In this document: positions 22,436-30,426 of the stretch, one piece after another
Layout of the letters: each line of letters begins with the position of its first letter
Position numbering within the stretch: the stretch's first letter is position 1
NCBI GenBank assembly: GCA_946403085.1
Contig: CAMIYM010000022.1
Location: 1 to 34,276 of the forward strand
Direction: 5' to 3'
From: an uncultured Clostridia bacterium
GTDB taxonomy: Bacteria; Bacillota; Clostridia; Saccharofermentanales; Saccharofermentanaceae
DNA: 34,276 bases
Notes under the pieces: generated by a model
Told to the model about the DNA's origin: nothing
The model's database searches: none
Seen by the model: the letters and a program-made list of their open reading frames with translations, nothing else
Program-made: the position numbers and the translations under genes

Positions 22436-24745
22436 TTACTTGTTGTAACCAGCGAATTGGAATGCCTTATTCTTGGCGTACTTGGCATTGTTGTCGAACC
22501 AGCCGATTACATTCTCATGCTTGGAGAATTCGATCCTGCCCTTGCCGTTCTTGTATACTTTTTTCATTGAAACAGGCTTGCCATGCTTATAAGTGATCTC
22601 TGTCAACTCGCAATTGTCATAGTTGATCGAAAATGTCTTCATATCGAATTTACCGGACATCTTATAAATGCTCTCAGTCTTTGCCTTCTTTCTTGTGACG
22701 GTGATCTTTATGTCATCAAGGTTAGTAGAGTCCATCTCGATAGTTGTTTCCTTATAGGTGTATTTAACATAGGAAACATGCATTACTTCATCTTTCTTTG
22801 TGTCGTGCTTTTTGGAGTCATGCTTCTTGGAGTCGTCTTTTTTGGAATCGTTCTTCTTGGAATCATTCTTCTTAGAATCGTTCTTTTTGGACTCTTCCTT
22901 TTCGTCCTTCTTCTGCTGCTCGATTACTTCTTCAGGAGCTGTGCAGGGCTCGCCGACATCATACTTAGGCTCAGCAGGCTTGGTGTCCTTGGAAGACTTG
23001 TCGTCTTTCTTAGTGTCAGGCTTTTCGACAGGTGTCTTAGCTGTTCTCTTAGGTGTGTAAGCCTTGTTCTTTGCAAATGAAGCATCCTTGTCCATCCAGA
23101 TCACAGCACCCTTAAGGATGTTGAACTCACCGGAACCGTTAGTATAGATAACCTTACCTGCATCACGCTTTCCGTCAGTGATCTTATATTCAGTCTTTGT
23201 GCAGTTGTTGTAAGAGAGTCTGTTGTTTCTCTCATTGATCTTGCCGCTCATTCTGTATACCCACTCAACGGAGTTGCTCTTCTTGTAAACTACTTCAACA
23301 TCTGCTGTGCAGTCAGTCTTTACGTTGAATGTGAAGGTGATATTTGTGCCTGTGAATACTGTCTTGCCGGCACCGATGTTGAGTCTGGGCATAGCTTTTG
23401 TAGAAGGCTTAGTATCTTTGGATTCTTCATCCTTTTTATCGTCTGTCTTCTGATCAGCGGGCTTTGTATCATCCTTCTTAGTGTCTGCAGGCTTAACGTC
23501 GTCCTTCTTAGTTTCATCTGACTTCTTTTCGTCTGCAGGCTTAACATCCTTGGATGTATCATCTGTTGTACCGGCAGGAGCTACGCAAGGCTCACCGACA
23601 TCATACTTGTTCTCATCCTTCTTGGAGTCGTCCTTGGTATCTGCAGGTGCAATAGCGGGTTCACCGACATCGTACTTTTTCTCATCCTTCTTGGAGTCGT
23701 CCTTAGTATCTGCAGGTGCAATAGCGGGTTCACCGACATCGTACTTCTTCTCGTCCTTCTTGGAATCGTCCTTAGTATCTGCAGGCGCTATAGCTGGCTC
23801 GCCGACATCGTACTTTTTCTCATCCTTCTTGGAATCGTCCTTAGTATCTGCAGGCGCTATAGCTGGTTCGCCGACATCGTACTTTTTCTCATCCTTCTTG
23901 GAGTCGTCCTTGGTATCTGCAGGTGCAATAGCAGGCTCACCGACATCGTACTTCTTCTCGTCCTTCTTTGTATCGTTAGCGGGAGTGGTATCGATCTCGC
24001 CGCTTTCTGTGTAGAGCTTGTTCCTGCCGAGCTTGGTCATGTTATCATTCCAGATCAAACCGTTCTCTGTGAAGATGAACTCGCCCGTGCCGTTTCTTCT
24101 ATAAGGAACCTCGCTGTAAGGTCCGAGCTTTACGTTATAGATGATCTGACAGAATCCGTTAGTATACTTAAACGTATTTGTATATGGATTGACTGTTCCG
24201 GACATCGATATGTAATGGGCAATGTTATCTAATCCTCCAATATTCTCTTTTGCTCTTACCTTGATCTTTATGCTGTTATCTTCTTCGACAGTAACCATGA
24301 AAACTATTCCGTTGCCATGGTATTCTGTGTATCCATACTTGAAGTAGGGATTTGCCTGCAATGCTTCGCCGACCGCATACTTGGTTTCTGTCTTTTTAGC
24401 AGGCTTATTAGTAGGCTTGGCGGGCTTCGTTGTGGGCTTGGCTGTTGGCTTTGCAGCGGTCTTTACGACTTTGTCTTTAGCAGGATCTTCTATTGAGATT
24501 ACCTCTTTGGTGACCGCTTCGTGATTCTTTGAGACATTATGAACCGGGTTCTCTTCCTTTGATTCGGAAGGTTCTGTTTCCTGTGTCTCAGTTGCCTGGA
24601 TCTTCGTCTGGACCGCAACGGATTCTGAGGGAGTCTTATTAGACTGTCTTAAGAATAAACAACCTGTTGCGATTACAGCTCCTGTTACCAATACGCCTGC
24701 TGTGGCTGCAATGAGTAACTTTTTTCTCATCTGATTAACTTTCAT
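22436..24745 (-). CDS. Large repeat-rich surface lipoprotein, three-domain paralogue
   Basis: About 769 residues from ATG 24745. The chosen start gives MKVNQMRKKLLIAATAGVLV...VIATGC, a lipoprotein signal; the frame runs to 24853 but without a ribosome binding site. Three copies of the domain seen in the shorter paralogue follow (marked by MSGTVNPYTNTFKYTNG, MSGKINERNNRLSYNN, MSGKFDMKTFSINYDN, each closing with a GxGxF/I-x-W-D/x pattern). They are separated by low-complexity linkers: a Lys-Pro-Thr stretch, six 23-residue units around KKDEKKYDVGEPAIAP, a DSKKN pentapeptide run, and further DVGEPC motifs. The linkers are highly charged and hydrophilic, typical of wall spacers. Unknown function; possibly wall- or host-polymer binding. 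Confidence 0.72.
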   Translation of the reverse strand: MKVNQMRKKLLIAATAGVLVTGAVIATGCLFLRQSNKTPSESVAVQTKIQATETQETEPSESKEENPVHNVSKNHEAVTKEVISIEDPAKDKVVKTAAKPTAKPTTKPAKPTNKPAKKTETKYAVGEALQANPYFKYGYTEYHGNGIVFMVTVEEDNSIKIKVRAKENIGGLDNIAHYISMSGTVNPYTNTFKYTNGFCQIIYNVKLGPYSEVPYRRNGTGEFIFTENGLIWNDNMTKLGRNKLYTESGEIDTTPANDTKKDEKKYDVGEPAIAPADTKDDSKKDEKKYDVGEPAIAPADTKDDSKKDEKKYDVGEPAIAPADTKDDSKKDEKKYDVGEPAIAPADTKDDSKKDEKKYDVGEPAIAPADTKDDSKKDENKYDVGEPCVAPAGTTDDTSKDVKPADEKKSDETKKDDVKPADTKKDDTKPADQKTDDKKDEESKDTKPSTKAMPRLNIGAGKTVFTGTNITFTFNVKTDCTADVEVVYKKSNSVEWVYRMSGKINERNNRLSYNNCTKTEYKITDGKRDAGKVIYTNGSGEFNILKGAVIWMDKDASFAKNKAYTPKRTAKTPVEKPDTKKDDKSSKDTKPAEPKYDVGEPCTAPEEVIEQQKKDEKEESKKNDSKKNDSKKNDSKKDDSKKHDSKKHDTKKDEVMHVSYVKYTYKETTIEMDSTNLDDIKITVTRKKAKTESIYKMSGKFDMKTFSINYDNCELTEITYKHGKPVSMKKVYKNGKGRIEFSKHENVIGWFDNNAKYAKNKAFQFAGYNK
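23555..23968 (-). repeat. Six tandem 69-bp coding repeats
   Basis: Exactly 6 x 69 bp = 414 bp. Five units encode an identical 23-residue peptide containing KKDEKKYDVGEPAIAP; the sixth, most C-terminal, has diverged (ENKYDVGEPCVAP). DNA units differ mainly at synonymous sites, so the repeat has expanded recently but is under protein-level selection. Unit number is likely to vary between strains. Confidence 0.92.
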
Positions 24746-24912
24746 TTTCTTGTACGCCTTTCTGTTTTGAGTTTTGTTTTGAACAGCTAGATTTAACCAT
24801 TCGGGAAGCGTACAAAATATGGTTAAAGAATTACTCTGGCGTTGCATAAACAACAGATCTCATAAGATGTGTTGATTATGAATAAATATGTTGGCTCTTT
24901 TAAATTTCGCAG

Positions 24913-24961
24913 TTGACAAACATTCGTTCTAGCACTATTATATGCATAGAACGTATGTTTG
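24913..24961 (+). promoter_or_regulatory. Consensus promoter framed by two SOS-box-like operators
   Basis: TTGACA (24913-24918), 17-bp spacer, TATTAT (24936-24941). Two inverted copies of one motif flank the -10: CAAACATTCGTTCT (24917-24930, overlapping the -35) and AGAACGTATGTTTG (24948-24961). On the appropriate strand both read GAAC-N4-GTTTG, close to the Gram-positive LexA consensus GAAC-N4-GTTC. The 15-bp arms differ at one base. Ribosome binding site GAAAGGAG follows at 24967-24974. Confidence 0.65.
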
Positions 24962-24982
24962 TTTTTGAAAGGAGCCCGTACG

Positions 24983-26031
24983 ATGTCAGAGTTGAAAGAA
25001 GTCTTTGCTGCATATAAGAAATTATCCTTCACTGACCGTATCGTGTTCTACACAACTCTTTCCAATACCGTAAATGTACACGAGGATAACATTCAGGATT
25101 TCCTTATCGAAACACGTATTTGCGATGGTAATACATGTATCTTTTGCGAAGGTTCTCATGTTGTTAAAAACGGTAAGCGTAAAGACGGTATTCAGCGTTT
25201 CCTCTGCCGTGATTGTAAGAGATCATTCATACCGAGTTCCTGCTCCGTTACTTCTGGTACTAGAAAGAACTTGAGTGTTTGGGCTCAGTATCTGAAATGC
25301 ATGTCGGATAAAAAGACGCTTAAGGAAACTGCTGAAGAATGTTCCATATCGGTAACAACAGCCTTTTACTGGCGGCATAAGATACTGGATGCTCTGCAGG
25401 AAGTAACTGACAGAGTATGTCTTGACGGAACAGTTAAGCCAATGAGACATTCTTTAACGTTTCCTACAAGGGTAACCATATAAATAGCAGACAGTTCATA
25501 ATGCCAAGGAAAGCACATAAGAGAGGAAATAATATACACAGGAAAGGTCTGTCATCAGAAAAGGTGTGTGTTCCCTGTGCCGTTGATGTTGAAGGGATCG
25601 CGTTCGCAAAACCCGTTAAGCTTGGCAAGGTAAGTACGGAATGCCTGATAGACGTGTTCAGCGGTATTGTCTCTCCTTCAGCAGTGCTGTGTACTGATAA
25701 CGAGAAAGCATACCGGCATTTGGCAAGAAATAAAGATATCCGACTGATACAGACGAATACGGGTAAACGCATAACAAAACAGAATGGCATTACTTACGGT
25801 ATCCAACGCATCAATGCATACCACAGTTCATTGAAAAGCTTTATCGACAGGTTTCACGGAGTATCGACCAAACATCTGGAGCATTACATCATCTGGAATA
25901 ACCTGATAGCAAACAACAAAAGAAGCAAGACGGAAAACATAAGCCTGATGTTCGTACAGATAATGAGCAGAAGGCTGACAGTACATAACAGCGATATATC
26001 GGCAAGACCGCCGCTTTCATTCGTCACATAG
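24983..26031 (+). pseudogene. IS1595-family transposase, frameshifted
   Basis: Two frames together give a complete IS1595-type transposase. The first part (24983-25483) has the N-terminal zinc ribbon (CIFCEGSHVVKNGKRKDGIQ, then FLCRDCKRSF), a helix-turn-helix and KILDALQEV. The second, readable from 25441 to 26031, gives NETFFNVSYKGNH, MPRKAHKRG, the second catalytic Asp in LCTDNEKAY, then AYHSSLKSFIDRFHGVSTKHLEHY. One base appears missing at about 25438-25441, after GTTAAG. In addition the first catalytic Asp of the expected ADETFF is Asn (ANETFF). Both lesions predict an inactive enzyme. ATG 24983 with GAAAGGAG upstream is the start; an earlier ATG at 24959 lies inside the operator. Confidence 0.85.
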
Positions 26032-26049
26032 AGATAAGGGGCATGTAAC

Positions 26050-27378
26050 ATGATACTCTCGGAAGAACACAGGATTAAAAGACATAACAATAAGAAGCTT
26101 CTTCACGAGATAGACGGTTACTGCTATAAAGTGAAGAACCTTTCCAACAGTGTCAACTACCTGATAAAGCAGTGCTACCGCATCCATACGAAGATAAAGA
26201 ACGGTAAAGCACTTGAGGATTGGGAAGATGAACTCATCAGAGCGATAAACAGCGGCATCACGGAATACAATGCATCACGCTCTGAGAATAAGAGATTACG
26301 CTATATCGATGCCGACAACGGATATATAGCCGATGCATATTTTCTCAGCTGGTATCTGAAAGGAACGGAAGTATATAAAGACGTTCCGTATGCGACATGC
26401 AGCCAGATATGCATACAGGAGAAATGCAGAGAGTGGAAGTCGTTCTACAGGGCGACAGCAGAATACGGGAAAGATCCGAAGAAGTTCAATGAGCATCCAC
26501 ATGTACCGGGATATCTGGACCCGAAAACAGGAAGAGGTTCTCTTGTGATAACCAGTCAGAACTTCAAAGTGGATGAGGATGGTAATGTAACCATGCCTAA
26601 ATTCCTCAGTGGTATACACATACGTGCAAGACACAGTTCAGTCAGACAGATAAGGATAAAGACGTTCAAGGATTCTGTCCTTATCAGTCTGATGTATGAG
26701 AAAGAGGAAAAGGCTGCAAGAGGGACAAAGGTCATGGGAATAGACCTGGGAGTAAACAATCTCATAGCAGCCGCATGGGATTCCGAAGACAGGCCTGTGC
26801 TAATCAACGGGAAACCGCTGAAATCGATAAACCAGTACTACAACAAGGCAAGAGCGCATACGCAGAAGGAGGCAAAAGTATATAACGGAAAGAACAGGAC
26901 CAAAAGACTGAATAAGCTTACGGCAAAAAGGAACCGCAAGGTAAAAGACTACATGCACAAGGCCAGCAGGAAGATAGTTAACATGGCCGTTTCTTCAGGT
27001 GTCGGACTCATAGTGATAGGATCCAATCACGGATGGAAACAGAAAGTGCACATGGGAAACATAACAAACCAGAACTTTGTATCCATACCGTATAAGACAC
27101 TTACGGACATGATCACATACAAAGCACGACTTGAAGGCATAGAGGTAAAAACCGTACGCGAGAGTTACACAAGCGGAACGAGTTATCTTGACGGAGAAAA
27201 GCCAACCAGAACTTACTATGACAAGACACGAAGGATAGAACGAGGATTATTTAAGAGCAACAGCGGGATCTTCATTAACGCAGACGTAAATGCTGCATAT
27301 CAGATGATGAAGCTGGGTGACACAAGAGCAATTCCCATCAAGACAGGAGAACAGATAATCAAGATAAAAGCAGCCTGA
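26050..27378 (+). CDS. tnpB: TnpB family RNA-guided nuclease (IS605 OrfB type)
   Basis: A 442-residue TnpB, ancestor-type relative of Cas12. The RuvC residues are visible: Asp232 in MGIDLGVNN, Glu371 in VRESYTSGTSYLD and Asp412 in INADVNAAY. The usual RuvC-II Glu position reads VIGSNHGWKQ, and no CxxC zinc finger lies between RuvC-II and -III, so this belongs to the subgroup with HGWKQ and ESYTS motifs and a relocated Glu. The conserved NQNFVSIPYKTL segment is present. It starts 18 bases after the transposase stop with AAGGGG before ATG, so it shares the transposase operon. No Y1 transposase or serine recombinase gene is nearby. The guide RNA would lie at and beyond its 3' end. Confidence 0.9.
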   Translation: MILSEEHRIKRHNNKKLLHEIDGYCYKVKNLSNSVNYLIKQCYRIHTKIKNGKALEDWEDELIRAINSGITEYNASRSENKRLRYIDADNGYIADAYFLSWYLKGTEVYKDVPYATCSQICIQEKCREWKSFYRATAEYGKDPKKFNEHPHVPGYLDPKTGRGSLVITSQNFKVDEDGNVTMPKFLSGIHIRARHSSVRQIRIKTFKDSVLISLMYEKEEKAARGTKVMGIDLGVNNLIAAAWDSEDRPVLINGKPLKSINQYYNKARAHTQKEAKVYNGKNRTKRLNKLTAKRNRKVKDYMHKASRKIVNMAVSSGVGLIVIGSNHGWKQKVHMGNITNQNFVSIPYKTLTDMITYKARLEGIEVKTVRESYTSGTSYLDGEKPTRTYYDKTRRIERGLFKSNSGIFINADVNAAYQMMKLGDTRAIPIKTGEQIIKIKAA

Positions 27379-27442
27379 ATTATATCAGGTAGAGGCATAA
27401 GGCTAGTGCCCTTAAAGAGCCGATATGATATATTCATTTCGG
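27360..27442 (+). ncRNA. Candidate omega (guide) RNA scaffold of TnpB
   Basis: Three consecutive short hairpins follow the tnpB stop: CCTGA/TCAGG (27374-27389), TAAGGC/GCC(C)TTA (27398-27414) and CCGATATGA/TCATTTCGG (27420-27442). TnpB guide RNAs are known to derive from the tnpB 3' end and the element's right end, so the position is right. Only structure and position support this; the third hairpin extends past the proposed element end. Confidence 0.35.
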
Positions 27443-27455
27443 AGATTTATAAATA

Positions 27456-28961
27456 TCAGTCACAAGCTGGTAAATAGCCAAGAGTTGCGATAAACCTCAT
27501 AAAGTCTTCTTCGTTCTTATACACGCCGGCGCATTCGAGGATGCTTGCAAATGTCTTGCCGATCTCGATCTGAAGCGCTTCGCGGATCTTGTCTCCGGTG
27601 GACAGATCGTAGTTTTCTTTCCATTCATCAACCCAGTCAGCGTGCTTGGCGATCTCTTCTGATGAGCGGATATCCGTGCCGTTTAAGATCGCATCTTCAA
27701 GAAGGTTCATTTCCTTCTTAAGCCTTGCAGGGAGCACGGCAAGGCCCATGACTTCGATAAGGCCGATGTTCTCTTTCTTTATGTGATGGTATTCGGCATG
27801 CGGATGGTATACGCCCATCGGGTGCTCATCTGTCGTGATGTTATTGCGCAGAACGAGATCAAGCTCAAACTTTCCTTCGCTGTTTTTACGTGCGATAGGC
27901 GTTATCGCATTGTGTGGAACACCGTCTGTCTCAGCGAAAATAAAAGCCGCTTCATCAGTATAGGTTCTCCACTTGTTCAAGATTTTCTCAGCGCAGTCTG
28001 TGATGCGGGTGATATCGTCTCCCTGAAGCCTTATTACAGACATGGGCCAGTTGATTATGCCCGCTGTCAGATCTTCATATCCGGGTATCGTGAATGTCTT
28101 CCTGTAGGCTGCTCTGGCCATAGGGAAAGTATAGGCGCCGCCCTGGAAATGGTCGTGGCTTAATATGGAACCGCCGACGATCGGAATATCTGCGTTGGAA
28201 CCTGCGGTGTAGTGCGGAAACATCTCCACAAAGCTCAGGAGCTTCTTGAATGTCGAACGGTTGATCACCATCGGAATATGTTTCTTGTTCAGGATGATGC
28301 AGTGCTCGTTGTAGTAGACGTAAGGTGAATACTGGAGATAATAGTCTTCACCGTCGAGCGTTAAAGGGATTATCCTGTGGTTCTGTCTTGCGGGATGAGT
28401 GAGCGTGCCGCTGTAGCCCTCGTTCTCAGCGCAGAGAAGGCACTTCGGATATGATGTGCTCTTGGCTTTGCCTGCCGCTGCAATGTCTCTTGGATCCTTT
28501 TCGGGCTTGCTTAAGTTGATCGTGATGTCGATATCGCCGAACTTAGTCGGTGCGACCCATTTAACGTCTTTGGCGATGCGGTCTGTCCTTATATAATTCG
28601 TCGCTTTTGAGAATCCATAGTACCAGCTTGTTGCTGCTTCAGGAGACTTTTCGAACAGGCCGTTGAACTTATTGATAACCACAGAAGGCGGAGGCGTCAG
28701 CACGCCCATGATCTTTGTGTCGAAAAGATCTTTTCCGGCTGTCGTATCACTCTTCATTATGCCGTGCTCAAAAGCCCAAGCCATCATGTCTTCAAGGATC
28801 AGGTGAAGATCTCTTGAAGCAGGAATGCTGTCCGGAATGATGTATTCATCAAGACCAAACAGTTCGAGCAGACGGTTTGTAGCATAAGAGTGGTCAAGTT
28901 CATCTATGAGACCATTGGCAATCGCATAGTTTACGAGTTCTGTTATGTAAGTGTTGATCAT
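27456..28961 (-). CDS. galT: UDP-glucose--hexose-1-phosphate uridylyltransferase, class II
   Basis: Leloir pathway enzyme transferring UMP from UDP-glucose to galactose-1-phosphate. The 501 residues match the long Firmicute class II GalT, not the ~350-residue E. coli type. The catalytic histidine segment is ILSHDHFQGG (residues ~266-275). The C-terminal domain has the class II signature GVYHPHAEYHHIKKENIGLIEVMGLAVLP. CLLC at 174-177 may contribute to a metal site. Ribosome binding site AGGAGG lies just upstream of the start, 15 bases after galK, so galK-galT form one operon. No galE is in the window. No terminator is obvious after the gene, which ends beside the IS1595-like element. Confidence 0.96.
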   Translation of the reverse strand: MINTYITELVNYAIANGLIDELDHSYATNRLLELFGLDEYIIPDSIPASRDLHLILEDMMAWAFEHGIMKSDTTAGKDLFDTKIMGVLTPPPSVVINKFNGLFEKSPEAATSWYYGFSKATNYIRTDRIAKDVKWVAPTKFGDIDITINLSKPEKDPRDIAAAGKAKSTSYPKCLLCAENEGYSGTLTHPARQNHRIIPLTLDGEDYYLQYSPYVYYNEHCIILNKKHIPMVINRSTFKKLLSFVEMFPHYTAGSNADIPIVGGSILSHDHFQGGAYTFPMARAAYRKTFTIPGYEDLTAGIINWPMSVIRLQGDDITRITDCAEKILNKWRTYTDEAAFIFAETDGVPHNAITPIARKNSEGKFELDLVLRNNITTDEHPMGVYHPHAEYHHIKKENIGLIEVMGLAVLPARLKKEMNLLEDAILNGTDIRSSEEIAKHADWVDEWKENYDLSTGDKIREALQIEIGKTFASILECAGVYKNEEDFMRFIATLGYLPACD

Positions 28962-28976
28962 GTGATGTTCCTCCTG

Positions 28977-30227
28977 TCAGATTACCCTGATACCGCCGTA
29001 TTTACGGATGGCAAGTATCTCGCATGAACCTTTGCCGAAGATCCTGTCCATGTATTCCTGATAGCGGGATGCGTTTTCTTTCTTCACAAAGGCCTGTATG
29101 GTCCCTGCAAAGCCGCCGCCGTGTACTCTTGATGCTTCATCAGGTCCAAGCACCGTATCGCTTACCGAGAGCGCTATAGAGACATTCTGCGTGGTAACAT
29201 CCTTATTGGTATAAACATTCTGAAGATACTTAAATGAAGAATCACCGGACTGTTTTACGAGCTTTAAAAAGCCTTCAAGGTCATTATCTTTTAATGCCTT
29301 TGCTTCGTCTCCTGCACGGCGTGTCTCATTTACAAAGTGAATTGCACGAAGCACGGCTCTGTCACCGGCCTTATCTCTTAACATGGATATGTTATCCATG
29401 ATGTCTTCGAAAGATACAGGGCGGAGGACATCGTGACCTAAAAGCTCAGCAATCTTTTTCATCTCGAGCGGTACTGCTGCATACTCGTCTGTTAAGTCAG
29501 CATGTGATCCTTTGGTGTCAGTGATGCAAAGGACATAACCGGTAGCGGAAAAATCAAAACCGACTTTATCTACAACAGGTCTTTCCGGATCGGCAAAATC
29601 TATATGGACCAGGTTGCCGACTGAGCACGCCATCTGATCCATAAGTCCGCAGGGCTTTCCGAAGTATACATTCTCAGCGTACTGTCCTGTCTTTGCGATC
29701 TCTACAGGGTCAATGTTCATGTTATTGAACATGCCGGAAACTATAGTTCCGATCAGTGTCTCAAAGGCTGCAGAAGAAGAAAGACCTGCACCTATGAGAA
29801 CATCGCTGGTGATATATGCGTCAAATCCGCCAAGGGTAAAGCCAGCTTTCTTAAGACCTGCAAGTACTCCTCTGATAAGGGCAGGTGTAGTGCCTTTCTC
29901 ATCTTCTCGAAGTGACAGGTCATCAATACCGATAACGGTATTTCCGAATCCCTCTGCAAAAATGTTTACGGTATTATCTTCTCTTAATGCAGTAACCGCT
30001 ATGGCATCCTTATTGATGGAAGCTGCGAGAACTTCTCCGTGCTGATGATCGGTGTGGTTGCCGCCGACTTCGGTCCTGCCGGGAGCACTGAAAATAGAAG
30101 AAGGTTCTTTGCCGTTAAAACATTCTTTGAACTTCCATACGGCATTTTTATATCTGTTCTCCTGAACAGAAGATGCCTCATCAGTTACGTATATATCTTT
30201 AAAATCTATATCTGATATCAAGAGCAT
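28977..30227 (-). CDS. galK: Galactokinase
   Basis: Phosphorylates alpha-galactose to galactose-1-phosphate. A GHMP kinase of 416 residues. Motif 1 is APGRTEVGGNHTDHQHG (residues ~48-64), the Firmicute version of the galactokinase signature; motif 2, the ATP loop, is IGAGLSSSAAFE (~145-156); motif 3 is RVHGGGFAGTIQAFV. MDQMACSVG carries the catalytic Asp region. Ribosome binding site AAGGAGG is at 30234-30240. It is the first gene of the galK-galT operon and is divergent from the tetR gene, with 199 bases between. A small hairpin, AGGC-TATAAA-GCCT, lies in its 5' leader just before the ribosome binding site, and TATAAT on this strand is at 30263-30258. Confidence 0.96.
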   Translation of the reverse strand: MLLISDIDFKDIYVTDEASSVQENRYKNAVWKFKECFNGKEPSSIFSAPGRTEVGGNHTDHQHGEVLAASINKDAIAVTALREDNTVNIFAEGFGNTVIGIDDLSLREDEKGTTPALIRGVLAGLKKAGFTLGGFDAYITSDVLIGAGLSSSAAFETLIGTIVSGMFNNMNIDPVEIAKTGQYAENVYFGKPCGLMDQMACSVGNLVHIDFADPERPVVDKVGFDFSATGYVLCITDTKGSHADLTDEYAAVPLEMKKIAELLGHDVLRPVSFEDIMDNISMLRDKAGDRAVLRAIHFVNETRRAGDEAKALKDNDLEGFLKLVKQSGDSSFKYLQNVYTNKDVTTQNVSIALSVSDTVLGPDEASRVHGGGFAGTIQAFVKKENASRYQEYMDRIFGKGSCEILAIRKYGGIRVI

Positions 30228-30307
30228 AGCAAACCTCCTTCAAGGCTTTATAGCCTGATTATAATTTGACTTTCCAAAACAGTCTTTAGGTAAGATGCAC
30301 AAGTTGT

Positions 30308-30335
30308 GGAAACTAAATTTGTAAAACCAGTTTCC
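30308..30335. promoter_or_regulatory. Operator-like inverted repeat 1 (galK-tetR region)
   Basis: GGAAACT (30308-30314), 14 bases, AGTTTCC (30329-30335), preceded by GT and followed by GA. Same arms as repeat 2, 72 bp away. It overlaps a second small palindrome, CACAA-G-TTGTG. Confidence 0.7.
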
Positions 30336-30379
30336 GAGATCGAAGTCCCATTTTCTGCACTTCCTGATATTATTTAGGT

Positions 30380-30408
30380 GGAAACTGCAATTATTATACC
30401 TAGTTTCC
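30380..30408. promoter_or_regulatory. Operator-like inverted repeat 2, over the tetR promoter
   Basis: GGAAACT (30380-30386), 15 bases containing TATTATACC, AGTTTCC (30402-30408). It ends directly at the GAAGGAG ribosome binding site of tetR, so a bound repressor would cover the promoter. Probable autoregulatory site. Confidence 0.7.
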
Positions 30409-30426
30409 GAAGGAGATCTTAACAAT

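Larger units (their letters stand above)
24893..27421 (+). mobile_element. IS1595-like element carrying tnpB
   Basis: Proposed limits are the short inverted ends GGCTCTTT(T)AA at 24893 and TTAAAGAGCC ending 27421 (8 identical terminal bases plus AA). The flanking octamers AATATGTT (24885-24892) and GATATGAT (27422-27429) agree at 6 of 8 positions, consistent with an aged 8-bp target duplication as made by the IS1595 family. The 2.5-kb unit contains a promoter with paired operator-like sites, a broken IS1595 transposase gene and an intact TnpB gene starting 18 bases later. It lies between the lipoprotein locus and galT, ending 34 bases from the galT stop codon. Confidence 0.6.

Noticed and set aside
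23481..24014. A 177-codon open frame antisense to the 69-bp repeats
   Set aside because: It is a by-product of the repeat on the other strand; its own repeated Ser/Phe sequence only mirrors the lipoprotein linker.
25436..25501. Programmed frameshift joining the two transposase parts
   Set aside because: No slippery heptamer or downstream pseudoknot is evident, IS1595 transposases are normally a single frame, and the catalytic Asp is also changed. A mutation explains it better.
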